Assembly: GCA_009780915.1 (NCBI GenBank)
Contig: WQZD01000004.1
Coordinates: 1-64,000 of the forward strand
Length of the DNA: 64,000 nucleotides
Direction of reading: 5' to 3'
Origin: Propionibacteriaceae bacterium
Lineage (GTDB): Bacteria; Actinomycetota; Actinomycetes; Propionibacteriales; Propionibacteriaceae
Part shown: one piece after another, positions 1 to 7,784 of the stretch
Position numbering within the stretch: the stretch's first letter is position 1
Layout: every line of letters begins with the position of its first letter
Position numbers and translations under genes: made by a program
Notes under the pieces: generated by a model
Database searches by the model: none
What the model was told of the DNA's origin: nothing
What the model saw: only the letters and a program-made list of their open reading frames with translations

Positions 1-123
1 ACGATGTTGCGGGCCTGCTGGGGGGTTGTCATGGTCGGATCTTGTCTTGATGTGCAGGAGCTTGACGGCCTGCGCCCTGGTCTACGATGTTGCGGGCCTG
101 CTGGGGGGTTGTCATGGTCGGAT
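1..123. repeat. 40-bp direct repeat, two copies
   Basis: Bases 1-40 recur without a mismatch at 84-123, with 43 bp between the copies (period 83). The first copy begins at base 1, so the repeat may extend further left outside the window. No convincing gene covers it: the reading frame running through it ends at 208 after the poly-C tract. A shorter 13-bp repeat (agacataggagca) follows at 152-164 and 201-213. The stretch could be the tail of a repeat array or duplicated cassette ends. Confidence 0.8.
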
Positions 124-166
124 AATTGCGGGGCCACACCGAAAACTGATTAGACATAGGAGCAAG

Positions 167-597
167 ATGACAACGTCCCCCCCCCCCTGCTACGCTTGGC
201 AGACATAGGAGCATATAGGAACAATACAGCATATCTCGCCATGCTTGACGGCCAATACCCGACTCCCCCCTGGGTGACGGGTGTCTCTGGGGGTTGTGAT
301 GATGGCGAGCGTGACGGCTGGGGGCTGGGTATTGGTCGCGTGGTTGAGCGGTTTCTTACGTGGGACCGGGACTATTGTTCAATCGGCGTAGCACAGTACC
401 TTGATGAGGGCAGTACCTCAGTTGTCACTGAGGCGCCAATTCTTTGCCTGGTTGATGCCGCTCGTGTTGACCTTGAGAGCATGGCGGGTGATCCAGTGGC
501 GCTCATCGATGCCATTATTGGCGATTTAGATGCCGCGCGGGCCGTCATGCCTGACGTACTCGCGTACGTTGGCGGCATGAGATCATGCGAGAAATAG
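167..597 (+). pseudogene. Unknown small protein gene, possibly switched off by an 11-C tract
   Basis: The readable ORF is 196-597 (TTG start, 133 aa; first ATG at 241), but neither start has a good ribosome binding site. An ATG at 167 does have one (AGGAG at 158-162), yet its frame runs through eleven Cs (177-187) and stops at 206-208. With one more C (12) the ATG at 167 would read straight into the 196-597 frame, giving a protein of about 143 residues. The product is acidic, has no signal peptide or membrane segment, and I do not recognise it; size and context would fit an immunity-type protein, which is only a guess. GC content looks lower than in the core genes. An 11-bp tandem duplication (gaaataggcgt, 591-612) lies at its stop codon. 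Confidence 0.45.
177..187. repeat. Homopolymer of 11 C
   Basis: Eleven consecutive C residues lie 8 bases after an ATG (167) that has an AGGAG ribosome binding site. Tracts of this kind slip during replication and are also a common site of sequencing error. See the overlapping gene entry for the reading-frame consequence. Confidence 0.9.
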
Positions 598-654
598 GCG
601 TGAAATAGGCGTATTCAGTAGGAAAGTACTATAGTATCCGCTTGTCAGGCATAG

Positions 655-727
655 CATCCCCAACGGGGTTCGAACCCGTGTTGCCGCCGTGAAAGGGCGG
701 TGTCCTAGACCACTAGACGATGGGGAC
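655..727 (-). tRNA. tRNA-Glu (anticodon TTC)
   Basis: On the minus strand the cloverleaf folds fully. The acceptor arm is GTCCCCA paired with TGGGGAT (one G-T closing pair), the D arm carries GTCTAG, the anticodon stem is CCGCC/GGCGG around the loop CTTTCAC, and the T arm is ACGGG-TTCGAAC-CCCGT. The anticodon is TTC, so the tRNA reads glutamate codons. It is 73 nt long with discriminator G, and CCA is not encoded. The sequence is close to the familiar bacterial tRNA-Glu. An 8-bp inverted repeat (GTATCCGC at 634-641, GCGGATAC at 737-744) flanks the gene and could pair the leader and trailer of the precursor. Confidence 0.95.
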
Positions 728-745
728 TCATGATGAGCGGATACC

Positions 746-775
746 AGTGTAGGGCATCCATGTGCGTCTCGTCAC
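746..775 (-). promoter_or_regulatory. Putative promoter of tRNA-Glu
   Basis: Reading the minus strand, GTGACG (770-775) and TACACT (746-751) are separated by 18 bp, and the tRNA 5' end is 18 nt beyond the -10 box. The match is moderate. It overlaps the most upstream possible start of the metallopeptidase ORF, which favours an internal start for that gene. Confidence 0.4.
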
Positions 776-1211
776 ATGCGGAGTCATCGTACCTGAGGAA
801 TCCCCGTTTTCTCAACGCGCAGGGCGAGAGGTGTTGGCGCCGGATAGACTAGGCGACGTGGCGGTGCAGATTTCGGACGAGGACTTCGACAAGGCGGTCT
901 CGGAAGCCCTTGACCAGGTGCCAGGGGAGTTCTTGGACATGCTGGACAATGTCGTGATCCTCGTGGAGGACGAACCCGACGGGCCGGACAAGAACCTCTT
1001 GGGGTTGTACTCTGGATTCCCCCTGTCGGCGAGGGATTCGATGTACGGGGGCGTGCTCCCGGATCAGATCTTCATCTATCGAGGGCCTTTGAAGCGGTAT
1101 TGCGCTTCGCTGGAGGACCTCGTCGAGGAGATCGGCGTCACGGTCGTCCACGAGATCGCCCACTTCTTCGGGATCGACGACGATCAGCTCGACGAGATGG
1201 GATGGGGCTGA
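762..1211 (+). CDS. Zincin-like metallopeptidase family protein
   Basis: The C-terminal HEIAHFFGIDD is an HExxH zinc-binding motif followed by conserved acidic residues, as in the small actinobacterial zincin-like family (minimal metalloproteases of about 115-125 aa). The family's usual N-terminal pattern, a short strand followed by a 'DEDFDKAVSEALDQVP' helix, is present. The open frame begins with GTG at 762 (149 aa), but family length and the tRNA promoter upstream favour GTG at 858 or 864 (about 115-117 aa). No signal peptide is visible, so it is probably cytoplasmic. Its substrate is not known to me. Confidence 0.8.
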   Translation: MRLVTCGVIVPEESPFSQRAGREVLAPDRLGDVAVQISDEDFDKAVSEALDQVPGEFLDMLDNVVILVEDEPDGPDKNLLGLYSGFPLSARDSMYGGVLPDQIFIYRGPLKRYCASLEDLVEEIGVTVVHEIAHFFGIDDDQLDEMGWG

Positions 1212-1218
1212 CCCCAGG

Positions 1219-1878
1219 CTAGCGGCCCGCGTCGGGCTGGATCTGACTCGTGTCAGCGTCGCAGACCCACCCCCGAACATGTCCCAGGGCCCCGGCCGGG
1301 ACGAAACCAGCCATCAGATCGCTGGCCGGTACGACCTGTGCCCCGGCGAGACCGGCCACGACATCCAGGTCGTCGCAGATCACGCACAGACACCTCAGCC
1401 GACCGGCTCTCGCGTTGAGGCCCAGCGTCTCGACCAGGTCCTCGGCCATGGAGCGGGCCACGACCACCAGGCCGGTCTTCTGGTCCCGGGCCGCCGCCAG
1501 CACGGGAGCGAGGTCGACCACGCGGCGGATGTCCTCGGCGACCAGCACGACAGGGGAGCGCAGCACGACGCGCCCCGCAGCGGGGTCGGTGATGAAATCC
1601 CGTGAGGCGAATCCGATCGGCAGCCGAGTCGCCCCAGCCAGGATCGACGCCACATTCTCCGGATCCTCCGGTCCCACGCCACCGGTCGGGGGCTCCGGGC
1701 GCGCCCGCACATCCTCGGGCAGGACGTACGTGGGCGCGTCGAGGTCCACGCCAGGGCTGTCGGGGGCGGAACGAAGGATCGATCGGCGCTGCGATGAGCG
1801 ATGAGCGTCCATGAGGAAGGCCATGACGACGACGGTCAGCGCGCACACGCCAGCGATGATCAACACGGTCACATCCAT
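1219..1878 (-). CDS. Membrane-anchored GroEL apical-domain-like protein
   Basis: This 219-aa protein has one N-terminal membrane segment (residues 4-23) followed by a basic stop-transfer sequence and a Pro-rich linker (about 38-75). Residues 88-213 follow the GroEL apical domain in order: GFASRDFITDPAAGRVVLRS matches the GroEL '[20 protein letters not shown]' segment, then comes a 'VDLAPVL' helix like 'IREMLPVL', a 'LVVVARSMAEDLVETL' segment like 'LLIIAEDVEGEALATL', a 'GLAGAQVV' turn like 'TLTGGTVI', and a final hairpin. The GroEL loop with the APGFGDRRK sequence is missing, as are the equatorial (ATPase) and intermediate domains. So it cannot be a chaperonin. A membrane-tethered substrate- or partner-binding module is the simplest inference. 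It is transcribed away from infB. The homology was recognised by eye from remembered GroEL sequence. Confidence 0.7.
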   Translation of the reverse strand: MDVTVLIIAGVCALTVVVMAFLMDAHRSSQRRSILRSAPDSPGVDLDAPTYVLPEDVRARPEPPTGGVGPEDPENVASILAGATRLPIGFASRDFITDPAAGRVVLRSPVVLVAEDIRRVVDLAPVLAAARDQKTGLVVVARSMAEDLVETLGLNARAGRLRCLCVICDDLDVVAGLAGAQVVPASDLMAGFVPAGALGHVRGWVCDADTSQIQPDAGR

Positions 1879-1951
1879 GCTCCCATTGTGCCAGCCGCGC
1901 GGATTTGCGTGAATGTGGTACCTTTCTTTTCGGAAGTGGCAGGGGCAAAGA

Positions 1952-1981
1952 TTGGGATCGAGCCCTGAAATGCCCTAAACT
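1952..1981 (+). promoter_or_regulatory. Putative infB promoter
   Basis: TTGGGA (1952-1957) and TAAACT (1976-1981) are separated by 18 bp, about 140 bases before the infB start. The rimP-nusA-ylxR genes that usually precede infB are absent here, so a dedicated promoter is expected in this gap. The boxes are only moderate matches. Confidence 0.35.
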
Positions 1982-2118
1982 ATCCGGTGGTCCGTCAACG
2001 TGACGGGTCGTGTAAGAGTAAAGGTGGGCAGTTGCTCATGAGCCAGCGATGAGTTGCACACTATGAGCACCCTATCCATGTGACTTGCCCAGACGCGGTC
2101 TGGGCACAAAGGAGATTT

Positions 2119-4902
2119 GTGGCACCCAAGCCCCGCGTCCACGAGCTCGCGAAGGAGCTCGGACTCGACAGTAAGACAGTCTTGTCTGCACTCACCGACA
2201 TGGGTGAGTACGTTCGCTCTGCCTCGTCAACGATCGAACCTCCCGTTGCGAGGCGCCTGAGGGAGCGTTTCGCGTCTCCCAAGACTTCGGCGCCGGCGCC
2301 CGTGGAGAAGCCCGCGGCCCCCACACCTCCTGCCCCGTCGGCGCCCGTCGTGGCCACGGTCGAGGCGCCCGTGGCGCCGCAGGTCAAGGTTCCCACACCC
2401 GGGGCGAAGAAGGTCGAGCCGAAACCGGCTTCCACTCCCGCCCCCGCAGCCCCAGCACCCGCTCCGGCCCCCGCGCCCGCTCCTGCCCAGAAGCAGAAGC
2501 CCGCACGGGTCGAACCGCCTGCTCCCGTGGTCGAGCCGCCTGCTCCCGTGGAGGAGAAGCCGGCTGCCCCGGTGGAGAAGCCGGCCATCCCCAAGCCTTC
2601 TGCCATGATCCCTCGGCCCATTCCTCGGCCCATGTCGGCCCCGGGCTCCCGTCGTACGGGCACGCCTCGGCCCGGCAACAACCCCTATGCGTCCTCGCAG
2701 GGGATGGGCGTACGCCGTCCCCCGCGTGAGGATGGCGGGCGTCCCGGCGTCCCCGGCCCCAGGCCTCCTCGCCCGAACGCGGCTGGCGGCACTGGTCCTC
2801 GGCCCGGTCAGGGCCCCGGCGGTCCTCGTCAGCAAGGCGCCGGCGCAGGCACAGGGCAGGCAGGCGCTCCCGCACGTCCGGGCGCTCCCCGTGGTCGCGG
2901 AACAGGTCCGGGCTTCGGCGCGCCGACACAGGGTCCCGCTGGTCCCGCTGGTCGCGGCGGTCGCGGCGGCAGGTCCGGTTCCGGCACACAGGGCGCCTTC
3001 GGGCGCGCTGGGGGTCCGGCGCGGAAGAACAAGAAGTCCAAGAAGCTGCGTCGTCAAGAGTTCGATGAGATGGAGGCGCCGACGATCTCCGGCGTGAGGA
3101 TCCGCCAAGGAGACGGCCAGACCATCCGCTTGCCCCGAGGCTCGTCCCTCACGGATCTCGCCGAGCGCATCTTCGTCGATCCGGCTCAACTGGTCCAGGT
3201 CCTGTTCAACATGGGCGAGATGGTCACCGCGACACAGTCGGTGTCCGACGACACCCTGGAGATCTTGGGCACGGAGCTCAACTACGACATCCAGGTGATC
3301 TCCCCCGAGGACGAGGATCGCGAGTTGCTCAGCTCCTTCGCCCTCGGCTTCGGCGAGAACCTGGCGGACGAGGACGACCTGGTCGTGCGCTCGCCGATCG
3401 TGACCGTCATGGGCCACGTCGACCATGGCAAGACCAAACTGCTCGACGCCCTGCGCCACACCAACGTGGTCGCCGGGGAAGCGGGCGGCATCACCCAGGC
3501 CATCGGCGCCTACCAGGTCACCACCGAGGTGGACGGGGAGTCGCGTCAGGTCACCTTCATCGACACACCCGGCCACGAGGCCTTCACCGCCATGCGTGTG
3601 CGCGGCGCCCAGGTCACGGACATCGCCGTGCTGGTCGTGGCGGCCGACGACGGTGTCATGCCCCAGACGGTCGAGGCTCTCAACCACGCCAAGGCGGCCG
3701 ACGTGCCGATCGTGGTGGCGGTCAACAAGATCGACAAGGAAGGCGCCGATCCGACCAAGGTGCGCGGTCAGCTGACCGAGTACGGCCTGGTGCCGGACAC
3801 CTACGGCGGCGACACCATGTTCGTGGACGTGTCGGCCGTCACCCGTCAGGGCATGGACGACCTCCTCGCCGCGATCGTGCTCACCGCCGACGCGGAGCTC
3901 GACTTGCGCGTCGACCCGGACATGCCCGCTCAGGGCGTGGCCATCGAAGCGCACCTCGACCGGGGTCGCGGTCCCGTGGCCACCACCATCGTCCAGCGCG
4001 GCACCCTCCACATCGGTGATCCGATCGTGGCGGGCAACTCGTACGGACGAGTGCGCGCCCTGGTCAACGACCATGGCGAGATGGTGGACGAGGCGCCGCC
4101 GTCCATGCCCGTCCAGGTGCTCGGCTTGACCGCCGTGCCTGGTGCCGGCGACAACTTCTTGGTCGTGGACGATGAGCGCACCGCTCGTCAGATCGCCGAG
4201 AAGCGCGAGGCCCGCATGCGTGCGGCCGCGCTGGCGAAGTCGACGAAGCGTCGGACGTTGGAGGACCTGTTCAAGGAGATGGAGAAGGGCGAGGAACTCA
4301 ACCTGATCCTGAAGGGCGAGTCGGCCGGTTCGGTCGAAGCCCTGGAAGACGCCCTGTTGAGCATCGACGTGGGCGACGAAGTCAGCCTGAGGATCATCGA
4401 CCGTGGCGTGGGCGCGATCACCGAGACCAACGTCACCTTGGCGGCGGCGTCGAACGCGATCATCATCGGTTTCCACGTCCGTGCCCAGGGCCATGCCACG
4501 CAACTGGCCAACCAAGAGGGCGTCGACATCCGTTACTACTCGATCATCTACCAGGCGATCGACGACATCGAGTCCGCGCTCAAGGGCATGCTCAAGCCGA
4601 TCTACGAAGAGCAGGAACGCGGCACCGCCCAGGTGCGTCAGATCTTCCGCTCCTCGAAGGCGGGCATCATCGCCGGCTGCATGATCATGTCCGGGACGAT
4701 CCGCCGCCACGCCAAGGCCCGACTCGTGCGCGACGGCATCGTCGTCGCCGAGACGTCCATCAACACGTTGCGACGCGAGAAGGACGACCAGGTCGAGATG
4801 CGCGAGGGCTACGAGTGCGGCATCACGCTGGACGGTTTCTCGGATCTGCGCCTCGATGACATGATCGAGACCTACGAAATGGTCGAGAAGCCACGGGTGT
4901 GA
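2119..4902 (+). CDS. infB: Translation initiation factor IF-2
   Basis: IF-2 is the GTPase that brings initiator tRNA to the 30S subunit and promotes subunit joining. The N-terminal IF2N domain ([20 protein letters not shown]) is followed by a long Pro/Ala/Gly-rich linker (about residues 55-310), a second IF2N-like segment, and the G domain with GHVDHGKT (about residue 432), DTPGHEAF and NKID. Translation domains complete the 927-aa protein, which is within the range for actinobacterial IF-2. I chose GTG at 2119 because it follows AAAGGAG by a good spacing and gives the family start [14 protein letters not shown]; an ATG 39 bases upstream has no such support. It leads an infB-rbfA-truB/ribF operon with short gaps. 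Confidence 0.97.
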   Translation: MAPKPRVHELAKELGLDSKTVLSALTDMGEYVRSASSTIEPPVARRLRERFASPKTSAPAPVEKPAAPTPPAPSAPVVATVEAPVAPQVKVPTPGAKKVEPKPASTPAPAAPAPAPAPAPAPAQKQKPARVEPPAPVVEPPAPVEEKPAAPVEKPAIPKPSAMIPRPIPRPMSAPGSRRTGTPRPGNNPYASSQGMGVRRPPREDGGRPGVPGPRPPRPNAAGGTGPRPGQGPGGPRQQGAGAGTGQAGAPARPGAPRGRGTGPGFGAPTQGPAGPAGRGGRGGRSGSGTQGAFGRAGGPARKNKKSKKLRRQEFDEMEAPTISGVRIRQGDGQTIRLPRGSSLTDLAERIFVDPAQLVQVLFNMGEMVTATQSVSDDTLEILGTELNYDIQVISPEDEDRELLSSFALGFGENLADEDDLVVRSPIVTVMGHVDHGKTKLLDALRHTNVVAGEAGGITQAIGAYQVTTEVDGESRQVTFIDTPGHEAFTAMRVRGAQVTDIAVLVVAADDGVMPQTVEALNHAKAADVPIVVAVNKIDKEGADPTKVRGQLTEYGLVPDTYGGDTMFVDVSAVTRQGMDDLLAAIVLTADAELDLRVDPDMPAQGVAIEAHLDRGRGPVATTIVQRGTLHIGDPIVAGNSYGRVRALVNDHGEMVDEAPPSMPVQVLGLTAVPGAGDNFLVVDDERTARQIAEKREARMRAAALAKSTKRRTLEDLFKEMEKGEELNLILKGESAGSVEALEDALLSIDVGDEVSLRIIDRGVGAITETNVTLAAASNAIIIGFHVRAQGHATQLANQEGVDIRYYSIIYQAIDDIESALKGMLKPIYEEQERGTAQVRQIFRSSKAGIIAGCMIMSGTIRRHAKARLVRDGIVVAETSINTLRREKDDQVEMREGYECGITLDGFSDLRLDDMIETYEMVEKPRV

Positions 4903-4912
4903 GGGGTGAGTC

Positions 4913-5341
4913 ATGGCAAGCACAGGTTCGTTGAAAGTCGCTGAGCAGATCAAGACGATCACTGCCGAGATGTTGTCTCGCAGGATCGCCGATCCTCGGT
5001 TGGGGTTCGTCACGATCACCGAGGTGCGTCTGAGCAAGGATTGGCAGGCGGCTGAGATCTTCTACACGGTCTTGGGCGACGACGAGGCCCTCGCGGCGAC
5101 CGCCGAGGCCTTGGAAGCGGCCAAGGGCCAGATCCGCACAGCGGTGGCCCGTGGCGTCAAGATGAGGTTCACCCCGACCATCGAGTTCACGGTGGACCGT
5201 CTGCCGCAGACGTCCGACGAGTTCGAGGCCCTGTTGGCGTCGGTGAAGGCGTCGGACGCCGACATCGCCGCCAAGGCACAAGGGGCGCGCTTCGCCGGAG
5301 ACGAGGACCCGTACAAGCATGACGAGCACGATGGACAGTAA
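4913..5341 (+). CDS. rbfA: 30S ribosome-binding factor A
   Basis: This 142-aa protein matches RbfA, a KH-fold factor needed for late 30S maturation, 16S rRNA 5' end processing and cold adaptation. The N-terminal helix with RIADPRLGFVTITEVRLSKD and the 'AKGQIRTAVARGVKMRFTP' segment are typical. A 10-bp gap separates it from infB, with a purine-rich site (gaggggtgag) before the ATG. Its last 23 bases overlap the start of truB-ribF, indicating translational coupling. The C-terminal tail after about residue 115 is acidic and variable, as is common in actinobacteria. Confidence 0.95.
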   Translation: MASTGSLKVAEQIKTITAEMLSRRIADPRLGFVTITEVRLSKDWQAAEIFYTVLGDDEALAATAEALEAAKGQIRTAVARGVKMRFTPTIEFTVDRLPQTSDEFEALLASVKASDADIAAKAQGARFAGDEDPYKHDEHDGQ

Positions 5342-7175
5342 CGCCACATCGATTGTCGACGCCCCTCTCGTCGACGGTTTGGTCCTGATCGACAAACCGC
5401 AGGGGATGACCTCTCAACGGGCGGTCTCGCGCGTCAAGAAGCTCCTGGGTGTGAGCAAGGCCGGTCATGCCGGCACGCTCGACCCGATGGCCACTGGTCT
5501 GCTGGTGGTGGGGATCGGCAAGGCGACCCGCCTGCTGGGCTACCTCACGGACAAGGACAAGCAGTACATCGCCACGATCCGTCTCGGCCAGGCGACGACC
5601 ACGGACGACGCCGAGGGCGAGTTGATCGGCACTCCTGTGGACGCCACCGGGCTGACCAACACGGCGATCGCCATGGCCATCAGCCGGTACGTGGGCCACA
5701 TCGAGCAGGTCCCCAGCACGGTCTCAGCGATCAAGGTCAACGGCAAGCGCGCGTACACCATGGCGCGTGCGGGGGAGGAGGTCGTCCTGAAAGCCCGCCC
5801 GGTGACCGTGGCGGCCTTCACCGTGCAGAAACGCACGGACTGCGCTCCCTGGGTCGACCTCGACGTGACCGTGGACTGCACCTCGGGAACCTACATCCGG
5901 GCATTGGCGCGCGACCTCGGCCGCGACTTGGGCGTGGGCGGACACCTGATCGCCCTGCGCCGCATGCGAGTGGGCGACTTGAGCGTCAACGACGCCATCG
6001 GGGTCGAACAGGTGCGCCCGCGTCATGTGTCGAGCATGGGACAGGTGGCCAGCCACATCGCCCCCCGCGTCGACGTCGACGAGCGCACCATGCACCAGAT
6101 CGCCGTCGGCCGCTCCATCCCTGTGGCCCTGGACGTGGATCTGGCCGCCGTGTTCTGCGGCTCGCGGCTGCTGGCCCTGTACAAGCCCGATCCCCAGGAC
6201 CCCTCGCACGCGTGTCCGGTGGCGGTGTTCATCGATGCCGCCGGCCACATCCACCAAGCCACCACACAGACGGCCCCACGGGTCGCTGTCGAGACGACCA
6301 CGGCGGCCAAGAAAGTGGTCGCCATCGGCACCTTCGACGGGGTCCACCGGGGCCATCGGGCGATCCTGGACCAGGCCCGAGCCATCGCAGGCCCCGAGGG
6401 GACCGTGGTGGCGCTCACCTTCTGGCCGCACCCGATGGCCGTCCTCCAGCGCAAGAAGGCGCCCGCTCTCCTGTGTGGGATCTCCGACCGTGTCGCCCTG
6501 CTGCATGACAGCGGCGCGGACGAGGTGTCCATCGTGGAGTTCACTCCCGAGGTGGCGTCATGGACTCCCGAACAGTTCATTGAGAGGGTGCTGGGACCGC
6601 TGCAGCCCACGTCCGTGGTCGTCGGCAAGAACTTCCGCTTCGGCGCCGGGGCCGCGGCCGACGGCACGCGGATGCGCGAACTCGCCGGCGGCGCCTTCGA
6701 TGTGACCGTCCTGCCTCTGGTGGTCGACGAGGGGGCGGTCTCCTCCTCCCGTGTACGTGAGGCGCTGACCATGGGGGACATGGCCACGGCGACGCACATC
6801 TTGGGGCGTCCCTTCCGGTTCTCCGGCATCGTCGTCCTCGGCGACCAGCGCGGGCGTACCCTGGGCTTCCCCACCGCCAATCTGACGGTCCCGCCCGCGT
6901 TCGCCTGTGTGGCGGACGGGGTGTACGCGGGGTACCTCAACCATGGCGGCGAACGGTGGCCGGCCGCGATCTCCGTGGGGACGAACCCCACCTTCGAGGG
7001 GCTGCAACGCCGCGTGGAGGCGTACGCCCTGGACCGTTCCGACCTGAAGCTGTACGGCGAACGTGTCGGCGTCGACTTCGTGGCGCGCCTGCGCGGCCAG
7101 ATGCGGTTCTACGCGGTGTCGGATCTCGTCAACCAGATGAAGGTGGACGTCGCCACCACACGGGAGATGCTGTAG
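5319..7175 (+). CDS. truB-ribF: TruB-RibF fusion: tRNA pseudouridine-55 synthase / riboflavin kinase-FAD synthetase
   Basis: One uninterrupted 618-aa frame carries two enzymes usually encoded by adjacent genes. Residues 1 to about 315 are TruB, with the catalytic motif [12 protein letters not shown] (Asp55), followed by RNA-binding segments and a C-terminal PUA-like region. From about residue 330 RibF begins, with the nucleotidyltransferase signature [10 protein letters not shown] (337-346), then the riboflavin kinase domain with [10 protein letters not shown] and [10 protein letters not shown]. The protein should therefore modify U55 of tRNAs and convert riboflavin to FMN and FAD. No stop or start lies at the junction; a Thr/Ala-rich linker of about 15 residues joins them, and the usual short RibF N-terminal lead is missing. 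ATG 5319 overlaps rbfA; ATG 5331 is an alternative start. Confidence 0.93.
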   Translation: MTSTMDSNATSIVDAPLVDGLVLIDKPQGMTSQRAVSRVKKLLGVSKAGHAGTLDPMATGLLVVGIGKATRLLGYLTDKDKQYIATIRLGQATTTDDAEGELIGTPVDATGLTNTAIAMAISRYVGHIEQVPSTVSAIKVNGKRAYTMARAGEEVVLKARPVTVAAFTVQKRTDCAPWVDLDVTVDCTSGTYIRALARDLGRDLGVGGHLIALRRMRVGDLSVNDAIGVEQVRPRHVSSMGQVASHIAPRVDVDERTMHQIAVGRSIPVALDVDLAAVFCGSRLLALYKPDPQDPSHACPVAVFIDAAGHIHQATTQTAPRVAVETTTAAKKVVAIGTFDGVHRGHRAILDQARAIAGPEGTVVALTFWPHPMAVLQRKKAPALLCGISDRVALLHDSGADEVSIVEFTPEVASWTPEQFIERVLGPLQPTSVVVGKNFRFGAGAAADGTRMRELAGGAFDVTVLPLVVDEGAVSSSRVREALTMGDMATATHILGRPFRFSGIVVLGDQRGRTLGFPTANLTVPPAFACVADGVYAGYLNHGGERWPAAISVGTNPTFEGLQRRVEAYALDRSDLKLYGERVGVDFVARLRGQMRFYAVSDLVNQMKVDVATTREML

Positions 7176-7293
7176 CGGATTTCCCGAGCCACCGGGGCTC
7201 ATGGTAATCTTGTGGGGCCGTAGAGCGGCCGCGAACACAGAGCGCTTGTCCATTGGGGGCAAGCATCGCGCAATGACACAGAAGGAGTGGCAC

Positions 7294-7557
7294 ATGGATG
7301 CTGCCGAGAAGAAGAAAATCATCGAGGACTATGCCATCGTGGAGGGCGACACCGGGTCGGCCGACGTGCAGATCGCACTCCTGAGCAAGCGTATCGCCCA
7401 CCTCACCGAGCACCTGAAGGCCCACAAGGGTGATCATCACTCCCACCGTGGTCTGATGCTCATGGTCGGCAAGCGGCGTCGACTCCTGAACTACGTCGCC
7501 AAGCAAGACATCGAACACTATCGTAAGCTGATCGAAAGACTTGGTCTTCGCCGATGA
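7294..7557 (+). CDS. rpsO: 30S ribosomal protein S15
   Basis: The 87-aa product is S15, a primary binder of 16S rRNA in the platform, with the invariant [20 protein letters not shown] and [19 protein letters not shown] segments. ATG 7294 follows AAGGAG (7282-7287). The frame is open further upstream, but that extension lacks S15 similarity. The gene sits between truB-ribF and pnp, its usual place, and is followed by a strong hairpin. Confidence 0.97.
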   Translation: MDAAEKKKIIEDYAIVEGDTGSADVQIALLSKRIAHLTEHLKAHKGDHHSHRGLMLMVGKRRRLLNYVAKQDIEHYRKLIERLGLRR

Positions 7558-7564
7558 TCGTGTG

Positions 7565-7592
7565 GGGCGGAAAGGTGCGAACCTCTCCGCCC
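7565..7592 (+). promoter_or_regulatory. rpsO-pnp intergenic hairpin with GCGA tetraloop
   Basis: Twelve positions pair around a GCGA loop, with a single A-C mismatch at the eighth pair. The loop is a GNRA tetraloop. No T-run follows, so it is more likely an RNA-processing or stability element than a simple terminator. In other bacteria the rpsO-pnp intergenic hairpin is the RNase III site used for PNPase autoregulation; that role here is inferred from position. Confidence 0.65.
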
Positions 7593-7784
7593 TGTATGCT
7601 ATTCATTCACAGAATAAGTCAATAACTCATCGCGCACGCCTCCTATCGGGCACGGTCTTTGGTGGTGACTGTCGGGTCGATTCGCCCCGCTGGTCTCGAT
7701 CGAAGACCGCCGCTAACTTGATCTCATCGGGGCGCGCCCAGCACAACGCGCTGGGGAGCGTGCGCACACCCGAAAGGAAAAACA

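Noticed and set aside
2227..5037. A 936-codon open frame on the minus strand across infB
   Set aside because: It is the antisense shadow of a GC-rich coding region (the codon periodicity of infB leaves the opposite frame open). The translation is His/Asp/Arg/Gly-rich with no family resemblance.
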